A stretch of 64,000 bases of DNA, from the NCBI RefSeq assembly GCF_018614955.1, contig NZ_JAGGNV010000016.1, forward strand, positions 1 to 64,000. Direction: 5' to 3'. Below are positions 32,163-39,417 of the stretch, piece after piece. Origin of the DNA: Variovorax paradoxus. Lineage in GTDB: Bacteria; Pseudomonadota; Gammaproteobacteria; Burkholderiales; Burkholderiaceae_C. The notes under the pieces were generated by a model. The model made no database searches. It worked only from the letters and a program-made list of their open reading frames with translations, and was not told the origin of the DNA. Numbering within the stretch: the stretch's first letter is position 1; every line of letters begins with the position of its first letter. The position numbers and the translations under genes are program-made.

Positions 32163-33779
32163 ATGGACCTCGACATCGTTGCACTTTCGCGCTTGCAGTT
32201 CGCGCTCACGGCGCTCTACCACTTCCTGTTCGTGCCGCTGACCATCGGCCTCGCGGTGCTCGTCGCGATCATGGAGACGGTCTACGTCATGACCGGCCGC
32301 ACCATCTGGCGCGACATGACGAAGTTCTGGGGCCTCTTGTTCGGCATCAACTTCGCGATGGGCGTGGCCACCGGCATCGTGATGGAATTCCAGTTCGGCA
32401 TGAACTGGAGCTACTACAGCCACTACGTGGGCGACGTCTTCGGCGCGCCGCTGGCCATCGAGGCATTGATGGCCTTCTTCCTCGAAGCCACCTTCGTCGG
32501 CCTGTTCTTCTTCGGCTGGGACAAGCTCTCCAAGGTGGGGCACCTGGTCACCACCTGGGCGGTCGCCATCGGCTCCAACTTCTCGGCGCTGTGGATCCTG
32601 ATCGCCAACGGCTGGATGCAGAACCCGGTGGGCGCCGCCTTCAATCCGCAGACCATGCGCATGGAAGTGACCGACTTCTTCGCCGTGCTGACCAATCCGG
32701 TGGCGCAGGCCAAGTTCGTGCACACGGTGTCGGCGGGCTACACGGTCGCTTCCATCTTCGTGCTCGGCGTGTCGGCCTGGTACGTGCTGCGCGGGCGGCA
32801 TCTGCAGCTTGCCAAGCGCTCGATGACGGTAGCCGCCTCCTTCGGCCTGGCGGCCTCGCTCTCGGTCGTGGTGCTGGGCGATGAGAGCGGCTACCTATCG
32901 ACCGAGCACCAGAAGATGAAGCTCGCGGCCATCGAAGCGATGTGGAAGACCGAGCCAGCGCCGGCCGCCTTCACCGCCTTCGGCTTCCCCGACCAGGAAA
33001 CGCGCGAGACGCACTACGCGATCCACATCCCCGCGGTGATGGGCCTGATCGGCACGCGTTCGCTCACCACCGAGATCCCGGGCATCGACGACCTCGTGCA
33101 CCGGGCCGAGCTCAACATCCGCGTCGGCATCTCGGCCTACGATGCCTTGCAGAAGATCCGTGCCGCCGGCAGCGAGGCCGAAGTTCCGGAGTCGGCGCGC
33201 AAGATCTTCGAGGCCAATGGCCATGCCATGGGCTATGCGCTGCTGCTCAAGCGCTACGTCGACGATCCGCGGCAGGCCACGCCCGAGCAGATCGCCCGCG
33301 CCGCGCTCGACACCGTGCCGGCCGTGGCGCCGCTGTACTGGTCCTTCCGCATCATGGTCGGGCTCGGGATGTTCTTCATCCTGCTGACGGCCACCTTCTT
33401 CGTGCTCTCGGCGCGGCGCAGGCTCGATGCGCATCCATGGCTGCTCAAGCTCGCGGTGTTCGCGATCCCGCTGCCGTGGATCGCCGCCGAGTGCGGCTGG
33501 ATCGTGGCCGAGGTCGGCCGCCAGCCCTGGGTGATCGAGGGCGTGCTGCCGACCGCGGTGGCGGTGTCGAACCTCGGCGTTACCACGGTGCTGATCACGA
33601 TCGCGGGCTTCACGCTGATCTACACCGTGCTGTTCCTGATCGAGATGAAGCTGATGCTGAAGACGATCCGCAAAGGGCCCGAGGAGCATCCGGTGCCGCC
33701 GCCCGCGGCCTACCGCGCCGAGGCCGATCCCGAGCTTGCCTCCGCGCTGCCCCGCGCCCCCCTTGCCGCTGCCGACTGA
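32163..33779 (+). CDS. cydA: cytochrome bd ubiquinol oxidase subunit I
   Basis: This 538-residue inner-membrane subunit of the high-affinity bd oxidase binds haems b558, b595 and d and oxidises quinol. It has about nine helices. The start LSRLQFALTALYHFLFVPLTIG carries the b595 histidine. The conserved GWIVAEVGRQPWVIEGVLPT segment is near residue 440, and the quinol Q-loop region lies around 250-330. Length is normal for the family. Ten bases separate it from cydB. The oxidase supports respiration at low oxygen and under thiol or cyanide stress. Confidence 0.96.
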   Translation: MDLDIVALSRLQFALTALYHFLFVPLTIGLAVLVAIMETVYVMTGRTIWRDMTKFWGLLFGINFAMGVATGIVMEFQFGMNWSYYSHYVGDVFGAPLAIEALMAFFLEATFVGLFFFGWDKLSKVGHLVTTWAVAIGSNFSALWILIANGWMQNPVGAAFNPQTMRMEVTDFFAVLTNPVAQAKFVHTVSAGYTVASIFVLGVSAWYVLRGRHLQLAKRSMTVAASFGLAASLSVVVLGDESGYLSTEHQKMKLAAIEAMWKTEPAPAAFTAFGFPDQETRETHYAIHIPAVMGLIGTRSLTTEIPGIDDLVHRAELNIRVGISAYDALQKIRAAGSEAEVPESARKIFEANGHAMGYALLLKRYVDDPRQATPEQIARAALDTVPAVAPLYWSFRIMVGLGMFFILLTATFFVLSARRRLDAHPWLLKLAVFAIPLPWIAAECGWIVAEVGRQPWVIEGVLPTAVAVSNLGVTTVLITIAGFTLIYTVLFLIEMKLMLKTIRKGPEEHPVPPPAAYRAEADPELASALPRAPLAAAD

Positions 33780-33789
33780 GGAGCACGAC

Positions 33790-34944
33790 ATGATCCTGCA
33801 CGAACTCATCTCCTACGAAACCCTGCGCCTCGTCTGGTGGCTGCTGATCGGCGTACTGCTGATCGGCTTTGCCGTGACCGACGGCTTCGATCTGGGCGCC
33901 AACATCCTGCTGCCCTTTGCCGGCCGCAACGATCTCGAGCGCCGCGTCATCATCAACAGCGTCGGCCCGGTCTGGGAAGGCAACCAGGTGTGGCTGATCC
34001 TCGGCGGTGGCGCGATCTTCGCGGCCTGGCCGCAGCTCTACGCGGTGTCCTTCTCGGGCTTCTACCTCGCGATGTTCGCGATCCTGGTGCCGCTGATCCT
34101 CAGGCCCGTGGCCATCAAGTTCCGCAGCAAGAATGACGATGCGCGCTGGCGCGCGCGCTGGGACTGGACGCTGTTCGTCACCGGCCTGGTACCCGCGCTG
34201 ATCTTCGGCGTGGCCATGGGCAACGTGCTGCAGGGTGTGCCCTTCCGGCTCGCGCCGGACATGCACATCTTCTATGAGGGCTCCTTCTTCGGACTGTTGA
34301 ATCCCTTCGCCTTGCTGTGCGGCGGGGTGTCGGTCGCGATGCTGGTGATGCACGGCAGCGCGTGGCTGCAGCTCAAGACCCAGGGGCCGATCGCCGATCG
34401 TGCGCGGGCTTGCGGCAGCGTCGCGGCGCTGCTCACGCTGGTGCTGTATGCGCTGGCCGGCTATGTGCTGTGGAACTGGGTCGACGGCTACCGGGTGACG
34501 AGCGCGCTGCCGACCGGCGGGCCGTCCAACCCGCTGCTCAAGATGGTCGAGGTGCAGCCGGGCGCGTGGTTCGCCAACTACGCGGCGCGGCCGTGGATGT
34601 GGGCCGCGCCGGGCCTGGGACTGGCCGGCGCGCTGCTGGCCTTCGTCGGGCTGCGCCTGCGGCGCGAGGTGCTGGCGCTGCTCGCCAGTGCGCTCGGCAT
34701 CGTCGGCATCATCCTCAGCGTCGGCGCTTCGATGTTCCCGTTCATCCTGCCGTCCTCGATCGATCCGCGCGCCAGCCTCACGGTGTGGGATTCGTCGTCC
34801 AGCCACCTGACGCTCTTCATCATGCTGGTGGTCGCGGGCATCTTCATCCCGTTGATCGTGGCCTACACGAGTTGGGTCTACAAGGTGCTGTGGGGCAAGG
34901 TCGACGCCGACGCCATCCGCGAAGACCGCGGCCACGCCTACTGA
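33790..34944 (+). CDS. cydB: cytochrome bd ubiquinol oxidase subunit II
   Basis: This 384-residue membrane subunit has about eight helices. Family segments include the start LVWWLLIGVLLIGFAVTDGFDLGANILLPF, followed by the pair VGPVWEGNQVWLILGGGAIFAAWP and YAVSFSGFYLA. It stabilises the haem groups of CydA. I use the ATG at 33790, preceded by GAGGAG, rather than an in-frame ATG inside cydA. The small cydX gene follows after 26 bp. Confidence 0.96.
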   Translation: MILHELISYETLRLVWWLLIGVLLIGFAVTDGFDLGANILLPFAGRNDLERRVIINSVGPVWEGNQVWLILGGGAIFAAWPQLYAVSFSGFYLAMFAILVPLILRPVAIKFRSKNDDARWRARWDWTLFVTGLVPALIFGVAMGNVLQGVPFRLAPDMHIFYEGSFFGLLNPFALLCGGVSVAMLVMHGSAWLQLKTQGPIADRARACGSVAALLTLVLYALAGYVLWNWVDGYRVTSALPTGGPSNPLLKMVEVQPGAWFANYAARPWMWAAPGLGLAGALLAFVGLRLRREVLALLASALGIVGIILSVGASMFPFILPSSIDPRASLTVWDSSSSHLTLFIMLVVAGIFIPLIVAYTSWVYKVLWGKVDADAIREDRGHAY

Positions 34945-34970
34945 ATCAGGAAAAGAAAAGGAACCGAACC

Positions 34971-35093
34971 ATGTGGTACTTCGCCTGGCTGCTGGGCCTC
35001 CCTCTCGCCGCGACCTTCGCGGTGCTCAATGCGATGTGGTACGAGCTGATGGACGACGAGGCGATCCGTCGCGACAAGCTCGAGAAGCCCTAG
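34971..35093 (+). CDS. cydX: cytochrome bd accessory subunit CydX
   Basis: This 40-residue single-helix protein begins MWYFAWLLGLPLAATFAVLNA and ends in a charged tail, YELMDDEAIRRDKLEKP. That is the CydX/CbdX pattern, needed for stable haem b595/d in the oxidase. It lies directly after cydB with an AAAGGA ribosome-binding site, as in most cyd operons. It is the last gene of the operon; the downstream spacer is filled by repeats. Confidence 0.93.
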   Translation: MWYFAWLLGLPLAATFAVLNAMWYELMDDEAIRRDKLEKP

Positions 35094-35172
35094 AGGGAGC
35101 AAGACAGCAGCGTGTCCACGGCGGTGGGCGGTGCGTCCTTGACTGGCCGTTGAGGCACCGGCGAGCACCGCA

Positions 35173-35323
35173 GCGCAGGACGGATCAGGGCCGCGCGTGT
35201 GGCCGACGCCGGGCCGCCCCAAGGCGGCCAAGCCTCCCCCTCGGGGGTGGCGAAGCACACGAAGTGGCAAGCCGGGGGGCATTGTTTTCAGCGAAGCGAG
35301 TTTGCGCGGATCCCGTCCTGCGC
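35173..35323 (+). repeat. hairpin element copy C, interrupted by a second element
   Basis: This is the third copy of the element seen at 17 kb. The outer stem is GCGCAGGACGG (35173-35183) with its exact complement at 35313-35323. The conserved interior GGATCAGGGCCGCGCGTGT is followed, after an extra segment of about 84 bp, by AGCGAGTTTGCGCGGATCCCG. The inner stem is 35191-35196 with 35304-35309. The outer-stem sequence differs from copies A and B yet pairs perfectly. The remaining 35094-35395 spacer holds no gene I can support. Confidence 0.8.
35235..35280 (+). repeat. GC-rich dispersed element (copy 1), inside copy C
   Basis: The element reads CTCCCCCTCGGGGGTGG, then CGAAGCACACGAAGTGGC, ending GCCGGGGGGC. 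It matches 41022-41066 closely (TCGGGGG, CACGAAGTG, GGGGGC at the same spacing). A short CCCCCTCGGGGG hairpin at the 5' end competes with pairing of the same C-run to the 3' G-run. It lies within the extra segment that splits hairpin copy C, which suggests insertion. Confidence 0.75.
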
Positions 35324-35395
35324 GAGGAGCAGCAGCGAAGCCCGAAGGGCCGGTGACGTCGGCCGGCCAAGGGCACACCGCCCGCCTCCGCGACC

Positions 35396-35968
35396 CTAAG
35401 CCTCCGTCTTCTTCCCCTTGCTCCCCGTGAGGCGGTCCTTCAGACCAAGCACCTTGGTCACCGTCGCGCCCATGCCCATCAGCTGCATCGCGGTCTCGGG
35501 CGCCAGGCGCTGCACGTCGTCGAACCATTTCATGAGCCGGTCGATCAGGTCGTGCATCTCGCGCATGCGCTGCTGGGCGTGGCGCTCCTCGTCGCTCTTG
35601 GGCTCCTCGAGCAGCGCCATGCGCAGCATCGAGAGCGTGGGCTCGATCTCGCGGCGGCGGCGCTCCTCGGCCAGCACGCGGAAGATCTCCCAGACGTCGG
35701 CCGGCGCCTCGAAGTACTCGCGCCGGTCGCCCGGCTGGTGGCGCAGCTGCACGAGGCGCCAGGCCTGCAGTTCCTTCAGGCCCATGCTCACGTTCGAACG
35801 CGAGAACTCCAGCATCTCGGCGATCTCGTCCGCGTTGAGCGCGCGCTGCGAGATGAAGATCAGCGCATAGATCTGGCCGACAGTGCGGTTGATGCCCCAC
35901 TTGCTGCCCATCTCTCCGAAGTGGGCAACGAACTGACGGTTGAGCGGAGGCAGGGGGTGGGAAGGCAT
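35396..35968 (-). CDS. GbsR/MarR-type transcriptional regulator
   Basis: This 190-residue protein has a winged helix (about residues 18-90): GQIYALIFISQRALNADEIAEML, then FSRSNVSMGLKELQAWRLV as recognition helix. A helical C-terminal region follows. It resembles the GbsR branch of MarR regulators. It faces the cyd operon end-to-end across the repeat spacer, and a site upstream of its own start shares TTCA-N7-CTGAAA with the cydD operator. Control of cyd and of itself is therefore the leading inference. The ligand or signal is unknown, and there is no cysteine cluster for iron-sulfur binding. Confidence 0.82.
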   Translation of the reverse strand: MPSHPLPPLNRQFVAHFGEMGSKWGINRTVGQIYALIFISQRALNADEIAEMLEFSRSNVSMGLKELQAWRLVQLRHQPGDRREYFEAPADVWEIFRVLAEERRRREIEPTLSMLRMALLEEPKSDEERHAQQRMREMHDLIDRLMKWFDDVQRLAPETAMQLMGMGATVTKVLGLKDRLTGSKGKKTEA

Positions 35969-35997
35969 CGGCGCATTTTCGCGCCGAATTGCTGTAG

Positions 35998-36022
35998 CTT
36001 CAAGAAAGACTGAAAATTGAAG
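35998..36022 (-). promoter_or_regulatory. candidate autoregulatory site of the GbsR/MarR gene
   Basis: In the 57-bp gap before the regulator, CTTCAA (35998-36003) and TTGAAG (36017-36022) form an inverted repeat. Positions 35999-36015 read TTCA-N7-CTGAAA, matching 28720-28736 in the cydD operator with the same spacing and 14 of 17 identical bases. Confidence 0.5.
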
Positions 36023-36025
36023 CCA

Positions 36026-36448
36026 CTACTTCCAGGGCGTGGGCGCCGGAACCTCGCAGGCCGGCTCGACGTCGATGCTCTTGAAGTCCGCCGGCGAGAC
36101 GATCTCGAGGTACTCCATGTCGGGCGAGTAGTCGAAGAGGAAATGCCGGATGCCCGGGCGCTGGTGCACCACGTCACCGGCCTCGACCAGCGTCTCCTTG
36201 TCCTCGTACATGAACCTGGCCCAGCCCTTGACCATGATGACGATCTGGAACTCCGCCTCGTGCCGGTGCCAGCCGGTGCCCGCTTCCGGTGCCATGTTGG
36301 CCTTGACCAGGTGCGCGATGACCTTGCCGTGCGTGGCCTCGGCGATGCCCAGGTCGCGGTACAGGAAGAAGTCGCGCAATCCGCCCGAGACGTACTCGGT
36401 GTCGCCGGGCTTGACGTGGGAGAACTTCGTGTCGGTGCGGTCCAGCAT
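36026..36448 (-). CDS. cupin-domain protein
   Basis: This 140-residue protein has a single beta-barrel cupin with a metal-site pattern: GTGWHRHEAEFQIVIMVKGWARF (motif 1, two His and one Glu) and GDVVHQRPGIRHFLFDYS (motif 2). It begins MLDRTDTKF with AAGGAG upstream, so the shorter ATG at 36448 is used. Many such small cupins bind ligands or act as oxygenases; no function can be assigned. It lies directly upstream of the GbsR/MarR gene on the same strand and may share its transcript. Confidence 0.75.
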   Translation of the reverse strand: MLDRTDTKFSHVKPGDTEYVSGGLRDFFLYRDLGIAEATHGKVIAHLVKANMAPEAGTGWHRHEAEFQIVIMVKGWARFMYEDKETLVEAGDVVHQRPGIRHFLFDYSPDMEYLEIVSPADFKSIDVEPACEVPAPTPWK

Positions 36449-36545
36449 GGGGGCTCCTTGTGGCTGTGGGATGCTGCGTCGCAATGCATAAAGCGTTCCT
36501 GCGCGCGGCTTGACAAGGGCGCTGCGCGCTTCGAAACTCAACCGC

Positions 36546-36995
36546 ATGGTTCACTCTGATGCAGACACCCTCGATGCCGTCTTCGCCGCGCTTTCCGATT
36601 CGACGCGCCGCGCGGTGCTCGAAACGCTGGAGGAGGGTGGCGGTCTCACCGCGTCGGAACTCGCGCAGCCGCACGGCATGTCGCTCACCGGCTTCATGAA
36701 GCACCTGCGCGTGCTCGAGAACGCAGGGCTCGTCTCCCGCACGAAAGAGGGCCGCATCGTGCGCTGCGAGCTCTCGCCCCAGCCCATGCAGGAGGCCGCC
36801 GTGTGGTTGTCCCGCTATGAAAAATTCTGGACCGAGCGCCTCGACGCCCTGGCCCGCTTCCTGTACCACCAAGAGGAGACCGCATGGCGAGCCCTGCCAC
36901 CCGAGACGAAGAACGCCCCTCGCTCACCCTCCGCCGGCACTACGAAGTCGACAGCGAAAAAGTCTGGCGGGCGTGGACCGACCCGCAAGCGCTGA
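36546..36995 (+). CDS. ArsR-family transcriptional regulator with basic tail
   Basis: This 149-residue protein has a winged helix in residues 8-85 (FAALSDSTRRAVLETLEEGG, MSLTGFMKHLRVLENAGLV). It belongs to the ArsR subgroup that pairs with SRPBCC (AHSA1) proteins. No metal-binding cysteine motif is present. The core ends near residue 112. A further 37 residues, rich in Pro, Lys and Arg, run through the start of the next gene, giving an unusually long 112-bp overlap. It heads an operon of SRPBCC, ECF sigma, two YCII and MFS genes and probably controls it. Confidence 0.85.
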   Translation: MVHSDADTLDAVFAALSDSTRRAVLETLEEGGGLTASELAQPHGMSLTGFMKHLRVLENAGLVSRTKEGRIVRCELSPQPMQEAAVWLSRYEKFWTERLDALARFLYHQEETAWRALPPETKNAPRSPSAGTTKSTAKKSGGRGPTRKR

Positions 36996-37351
36996 AGCTG
37001 TGGTTCGGCCCGGCCGAGATCGTCTCGGTGCCGGTCTCCGAGATCGACCTGCGCGTGGGCGGCCGCTTTCGCGTGGTGATGCTGGAAGCGAACGGCGAGC
37101 GGCACGAGGTCGGCGGCGTCTACCGCGAGATCGTTCCGAATCGCAAGCTGGTCTTCAGCTGGGCCTGGCACAGCACGCCCGAGCGCGAGTCGCGCGTCAC
37201 GGTATTGATCGAGCCCGTGGGCCGCGGCTGTGAGCTGGAGCTGCGCCACGAGCAGTTCTTCGACGAGGCCGCGCGCGAAGGCCACGAACACGGCTGGACC
37301 GGCTCGCTGGTAAAGCTGGAGGCCTTGCTCGGCAACGCGAAAGCGGCCTGA
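36884..37351 (+). CDS. SRPBCC/AHSA1-domain protein
   Basis: This 155-residue protein has the AHSA1/START-like fold: LRRHYEVDSEKVWRAWTDP, GGRFRVVM, LVFSWAWHS, then a C-terminal helix HGWTGSLVKLEALL. Such proteins have a hydrophobic cavity and bind small ligands. They are often encoded beside ArsR regulators and YCII/ECF genes. A GAGGAGA ribosome site marks the ATG inside the ArsR reading frame. Its TGA overlaps the sigma-factor ATG. The ligand is unknown. Confidence 0.85.
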   Translation: MASPATRDEERPSLTLRRHYEVDSEKVWRAWTDPQALKLWFGPAEIVSVPVSEIDLRVGGRFRVVMLEANGERHEVGGVYREIVPNRKLVFSWAWHSTPERESRVTVLIEPVGRGCELELRHEQFFDEAAREGHEHGWTGSLVKLEALLGNAKAA

Positions 37352-38613
37352 TGGCAACAGCGCCGGCCGCGGTGCGCGAGGCGGTGGACGCGCTCTACCG
37401 CAGCGAGTCGCGCCGCATCTTCGCGACGCTGGTGCGCCTTTTGGGCGATTTCGACCTGGCCGAGGAGGCGCTGCACGACGGCTTTCGCGCGGCGCTCGAG
37501 CAGTGGCCTGCGAGCGGCATCCCGGGCAGCCCGCGCGCCTGGCTGGTGTCGGCCGGACGCTTCAAGGCCATCGACGGCCTCCGCCGCCGCGCACGCTTCG
37601 ACGCCTGGGACGACGCAGGCGGCGCGGTCGAGGCCATCGCCGACCCCGCGCTGGCCTGGGACGAGCGCGATGCCGATGCCGAGGCGCTGGAGGACGACCG
37701 CCTGCGCCTTGTCTTCACCTGCTGCCACCCGGCGCTGGCGCCCGATGCGCAGGTCGCGCTGACGCTGCGCGAAGTCTGCGGCCTCGCGACCGAGGACATC
37801 GCCAATGCCTTCCTGGCGCCCGCGCCGACGATCGCGCAGCGCATCGTGCGCGCCAAGGCCAGGATCCGCGAGGCACGCATTCCCTACCAGGTGCCGCCGT
37901 TGGCCGAACTGGCTGAACGGCTCGATGCCGTGCTGCGCGTGGTCTACCTGGTGTTCAACGAAGGCTATGCGGCCTCGTCCGGCGAGACGCTGACGCGGCC
38001 GGACCTGTCGGCCGAGGCGATCCGGCTCGGCCGGCTGCTGATCGACCTGCTGCCCGAGCCCGAGGCCGTGGGCCTCCTGGCGCTGATGCTGCTGCACGAA
38101 TCGCGGCGTGCCGCGCGCAGCTCGCCGGCGGGCGGGATGGTGCTGCTCGACGAACAGGATCGCAGCCTGTGGAACAAGGCATCGATCGAGGAGGGTTCCG
38201 CGCTCGTGATGCGCGCGCTCGCGTCGCGCCGCTTCGGGCCCTACACGCTGCAGGCCGCCATCGCGGCGGTGCATGCCGAAGCCGCAGACGCGCAATCCAC
38301 CGACTGGGCCCAGATCGCGGGCCTCTACGAGGTGCTGCTGCGCGCCGAGCCTTCGCCGGTGGTGGCGCTCAACCGCGCGGTCGCGATCGCGATGCGCGAC
38401 GGTCCGGCGGCCGGCTTGGCGCTCATCGATGAAATCCTCGCGCGCGGCGAGCTCGCGGACTACCACTTGGCTCACGCGGCGCGCGCCGATCTGTGCCGGC
38501 GGCTCGGCCGCAACGCGCAAGCGAGGGCATCGTACGAACGTGCGCTGGCGCTCGCGCGCCAGGCCCCCGAGCGGCAGTTTCTCGAGCGGCGGCTGGCCGA
38601 ACTTGCATCCTGA
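37351..38613 (+). CDS. ECF-like RNA polymerase sigma factor (DUF6596 type)
   Basis: This 420-residue protein has sigma region 2 near residues 15-80 and region 4 near 125-175 (LTLREVCGLATEDIANAFLAP). The long DUF6596/TPR-like C-terminal domain begins at YLVFNEGYAAS and ends with ERALALARQAPERQFLERRL. This class is unusual among ECF factors because the C-terminal extension probably replaces a separate anti-sigma factor. Members are genetically linked to YCII-domain genes, as here. The start ATG overlaps the SRPBCC stop by one base. Its target promoters are unknown. Confidence 0.9.
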   Translation: MATAPAAVREAVDALYRSESRRIFATLVRLLGDFDLAEEALHDGFRAALEQWPASGIPGSPRAWLVSAGRFKAIDGLRRRARFDAWDDAGGAVEAIADPALAWDERDADAEALEDDRLRLVFTCCHPALAPDAQVALTLREVCGLATEDIANAFLAPAPTIAQRIVRAKARIREARIPYQVPPLAELAERLDAVLRVVYLVFNEGYAASSGETLTRPDLSAEAIRLGRLLIDLLPEPEAVGLLALMLLHESRRAARSSPAGGMVLLDEQDRSLWNKASIEEGSALVMRALASRRFGPYTLQAAIAAVHAEAADAQSTDWAQIAGLYEVLLRAEPSPVVALNRAVAIAMRDGPAAGLALIDEILARGELADYHLAHAARADLCRRLGRNAQARASYERALALARQAPERQFLERRLAELAS

Positions 38614-38701
38614 AACAAATTCGAGCGCACGCGAATGTCGATCGGCGGCCTCTGCGTTCGACCAGTGGTGTCAGCCACCCCATCCTTTTCTGGAGATGCA
38701 T

Positions 38702-39064
38702 ATGAAATACCTCTGCATGGTCTATTTCGACCACAAGCTGCTCGAGACGATGACGCCGAGCGAACGCGCCACGCTGGACGCCGATTCGATGGACTACGAC
38801 AAGGAGCTCGATGCGCGCGGCCAGCTGGTCGTCGCGGAAGCCCTGCAGTCGGTGAAGACCGCCAAGGTCGTGCAGGTGCGCAACGGCAAGCTGTCGCAGA
38901 CCGATGGCCCCTTCGCCGAGACCAAGGAGCAGCTCGGCGGCTTCATCCTGATCGACGTCCAGGACCTCAACGCAGCGATCCAGGTGGCCGCAAGAATCCC
39001 GCTCGCCAAGTACGGCGGCATCGAGGTGCGTCCGGTCGCCAAGGTCGAAAGGATCGCGCCATGA
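38702..39064 (+). CDS. YCII-related protein, first copy
   Basis: This 120-residue protein of the YCII/DGPF superfamily has MKYLCMVYFDH at the start and the core VQVRNGKLSQTDGPFAETKEQLGGF. The DGPF motif defines the group typically encoded beside ECF sigma factors of the type upstream. A ferredoxin-like fold is expected, with unknown biochemical activity. I use the ATG at 38702, where GGAG is 6 bases upstream; an ATG at 38696 directly abuts it. A 4-bp overlap joins it to the second copy. The 88-bp gap before it may hold a separate promoter, but none is obvious. Confidence 0.87.
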   Translation: MKYLCMVYFDHKLLETMTPSERATLDADSMDYDKELDARGQLVVAEALQSVKTAKVVQVRNGKLSQTDGPFAETKEQLGGFILIDVQDLNAAIQVAARIPLAKYGGIEVRPVAKVERIAP

Positions 39065-39417
39065 GATATCTCTGCATGATCTTCGCCACCGGCGAGCAGA
39101 TGGGCGTGCTTTCGCCCGGCGAGATGCGCGACTTCGTCAACGCACATCTCGACTACGACGACGCGCTGCGCGAAAGCGGACATTTCGTCGTGTCGGAGGG
39201 CCTGGAAGCCGCGAGCACTGCCGCCGTCGTGCGCGTGCGCAACGGCAAGCTGTCGGTGACCGACGGCCCCTTCGTCGAAACCAACGAGCAGCTCGGCGGC
39301 TTCTTCCTGGTCGAGGCCGCGAGCGATGAAGAGGCGGTGCGCCTCGCCGCTGGCATTCCGTCCTCGCGGCTCGGCAGCATCGAAGTGCGGCCCGTGGTGG
39401 TCTGGGAGAAGCCATGA
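39061..39417 (+). CDS. YCII-related protein, second copy
   Basis: This 118-residue paralogue of the preceding protein has MRYLCMIF at the start and VRVRNGKLSVTDGPFVETNEQLGGFFLVEA in the core. The two share most core residues, so a tandem duplication is likely. Its middle differs, and its C-terminus ends in VVVWEKP. Start and stop codons overlap both neighbours by four bases, so tight translational coupling with the first copy and the MFS gene is expected. Two copies may form a heterodimer. Confidence 0.87.
   Translation: MRYLCMIFATGEQMGVLSPGEMRDFVNAHLDYDDALRESGHFVVSEGLEAASTAAVVRVRNGKLSVTDGPFVETNEQLGGFFLVEAASDEEAVRLAAGIPSSRLGSIEVRPVVVWEKP

Noticed and set aside
29846-32209. 787-residue minus-strand frame opposite cydD and cydC
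   Set aside because: It is antisense to two proteins with complete ABC motifs; its composition is Arg/Gln/His-rich with no domain.
38614-38701. Separate promoter for the YCII genes
   Set aside because: The 88-bp gap shows no convincing -35/-10 pair or repeat, so I could not support a distinct promoter.
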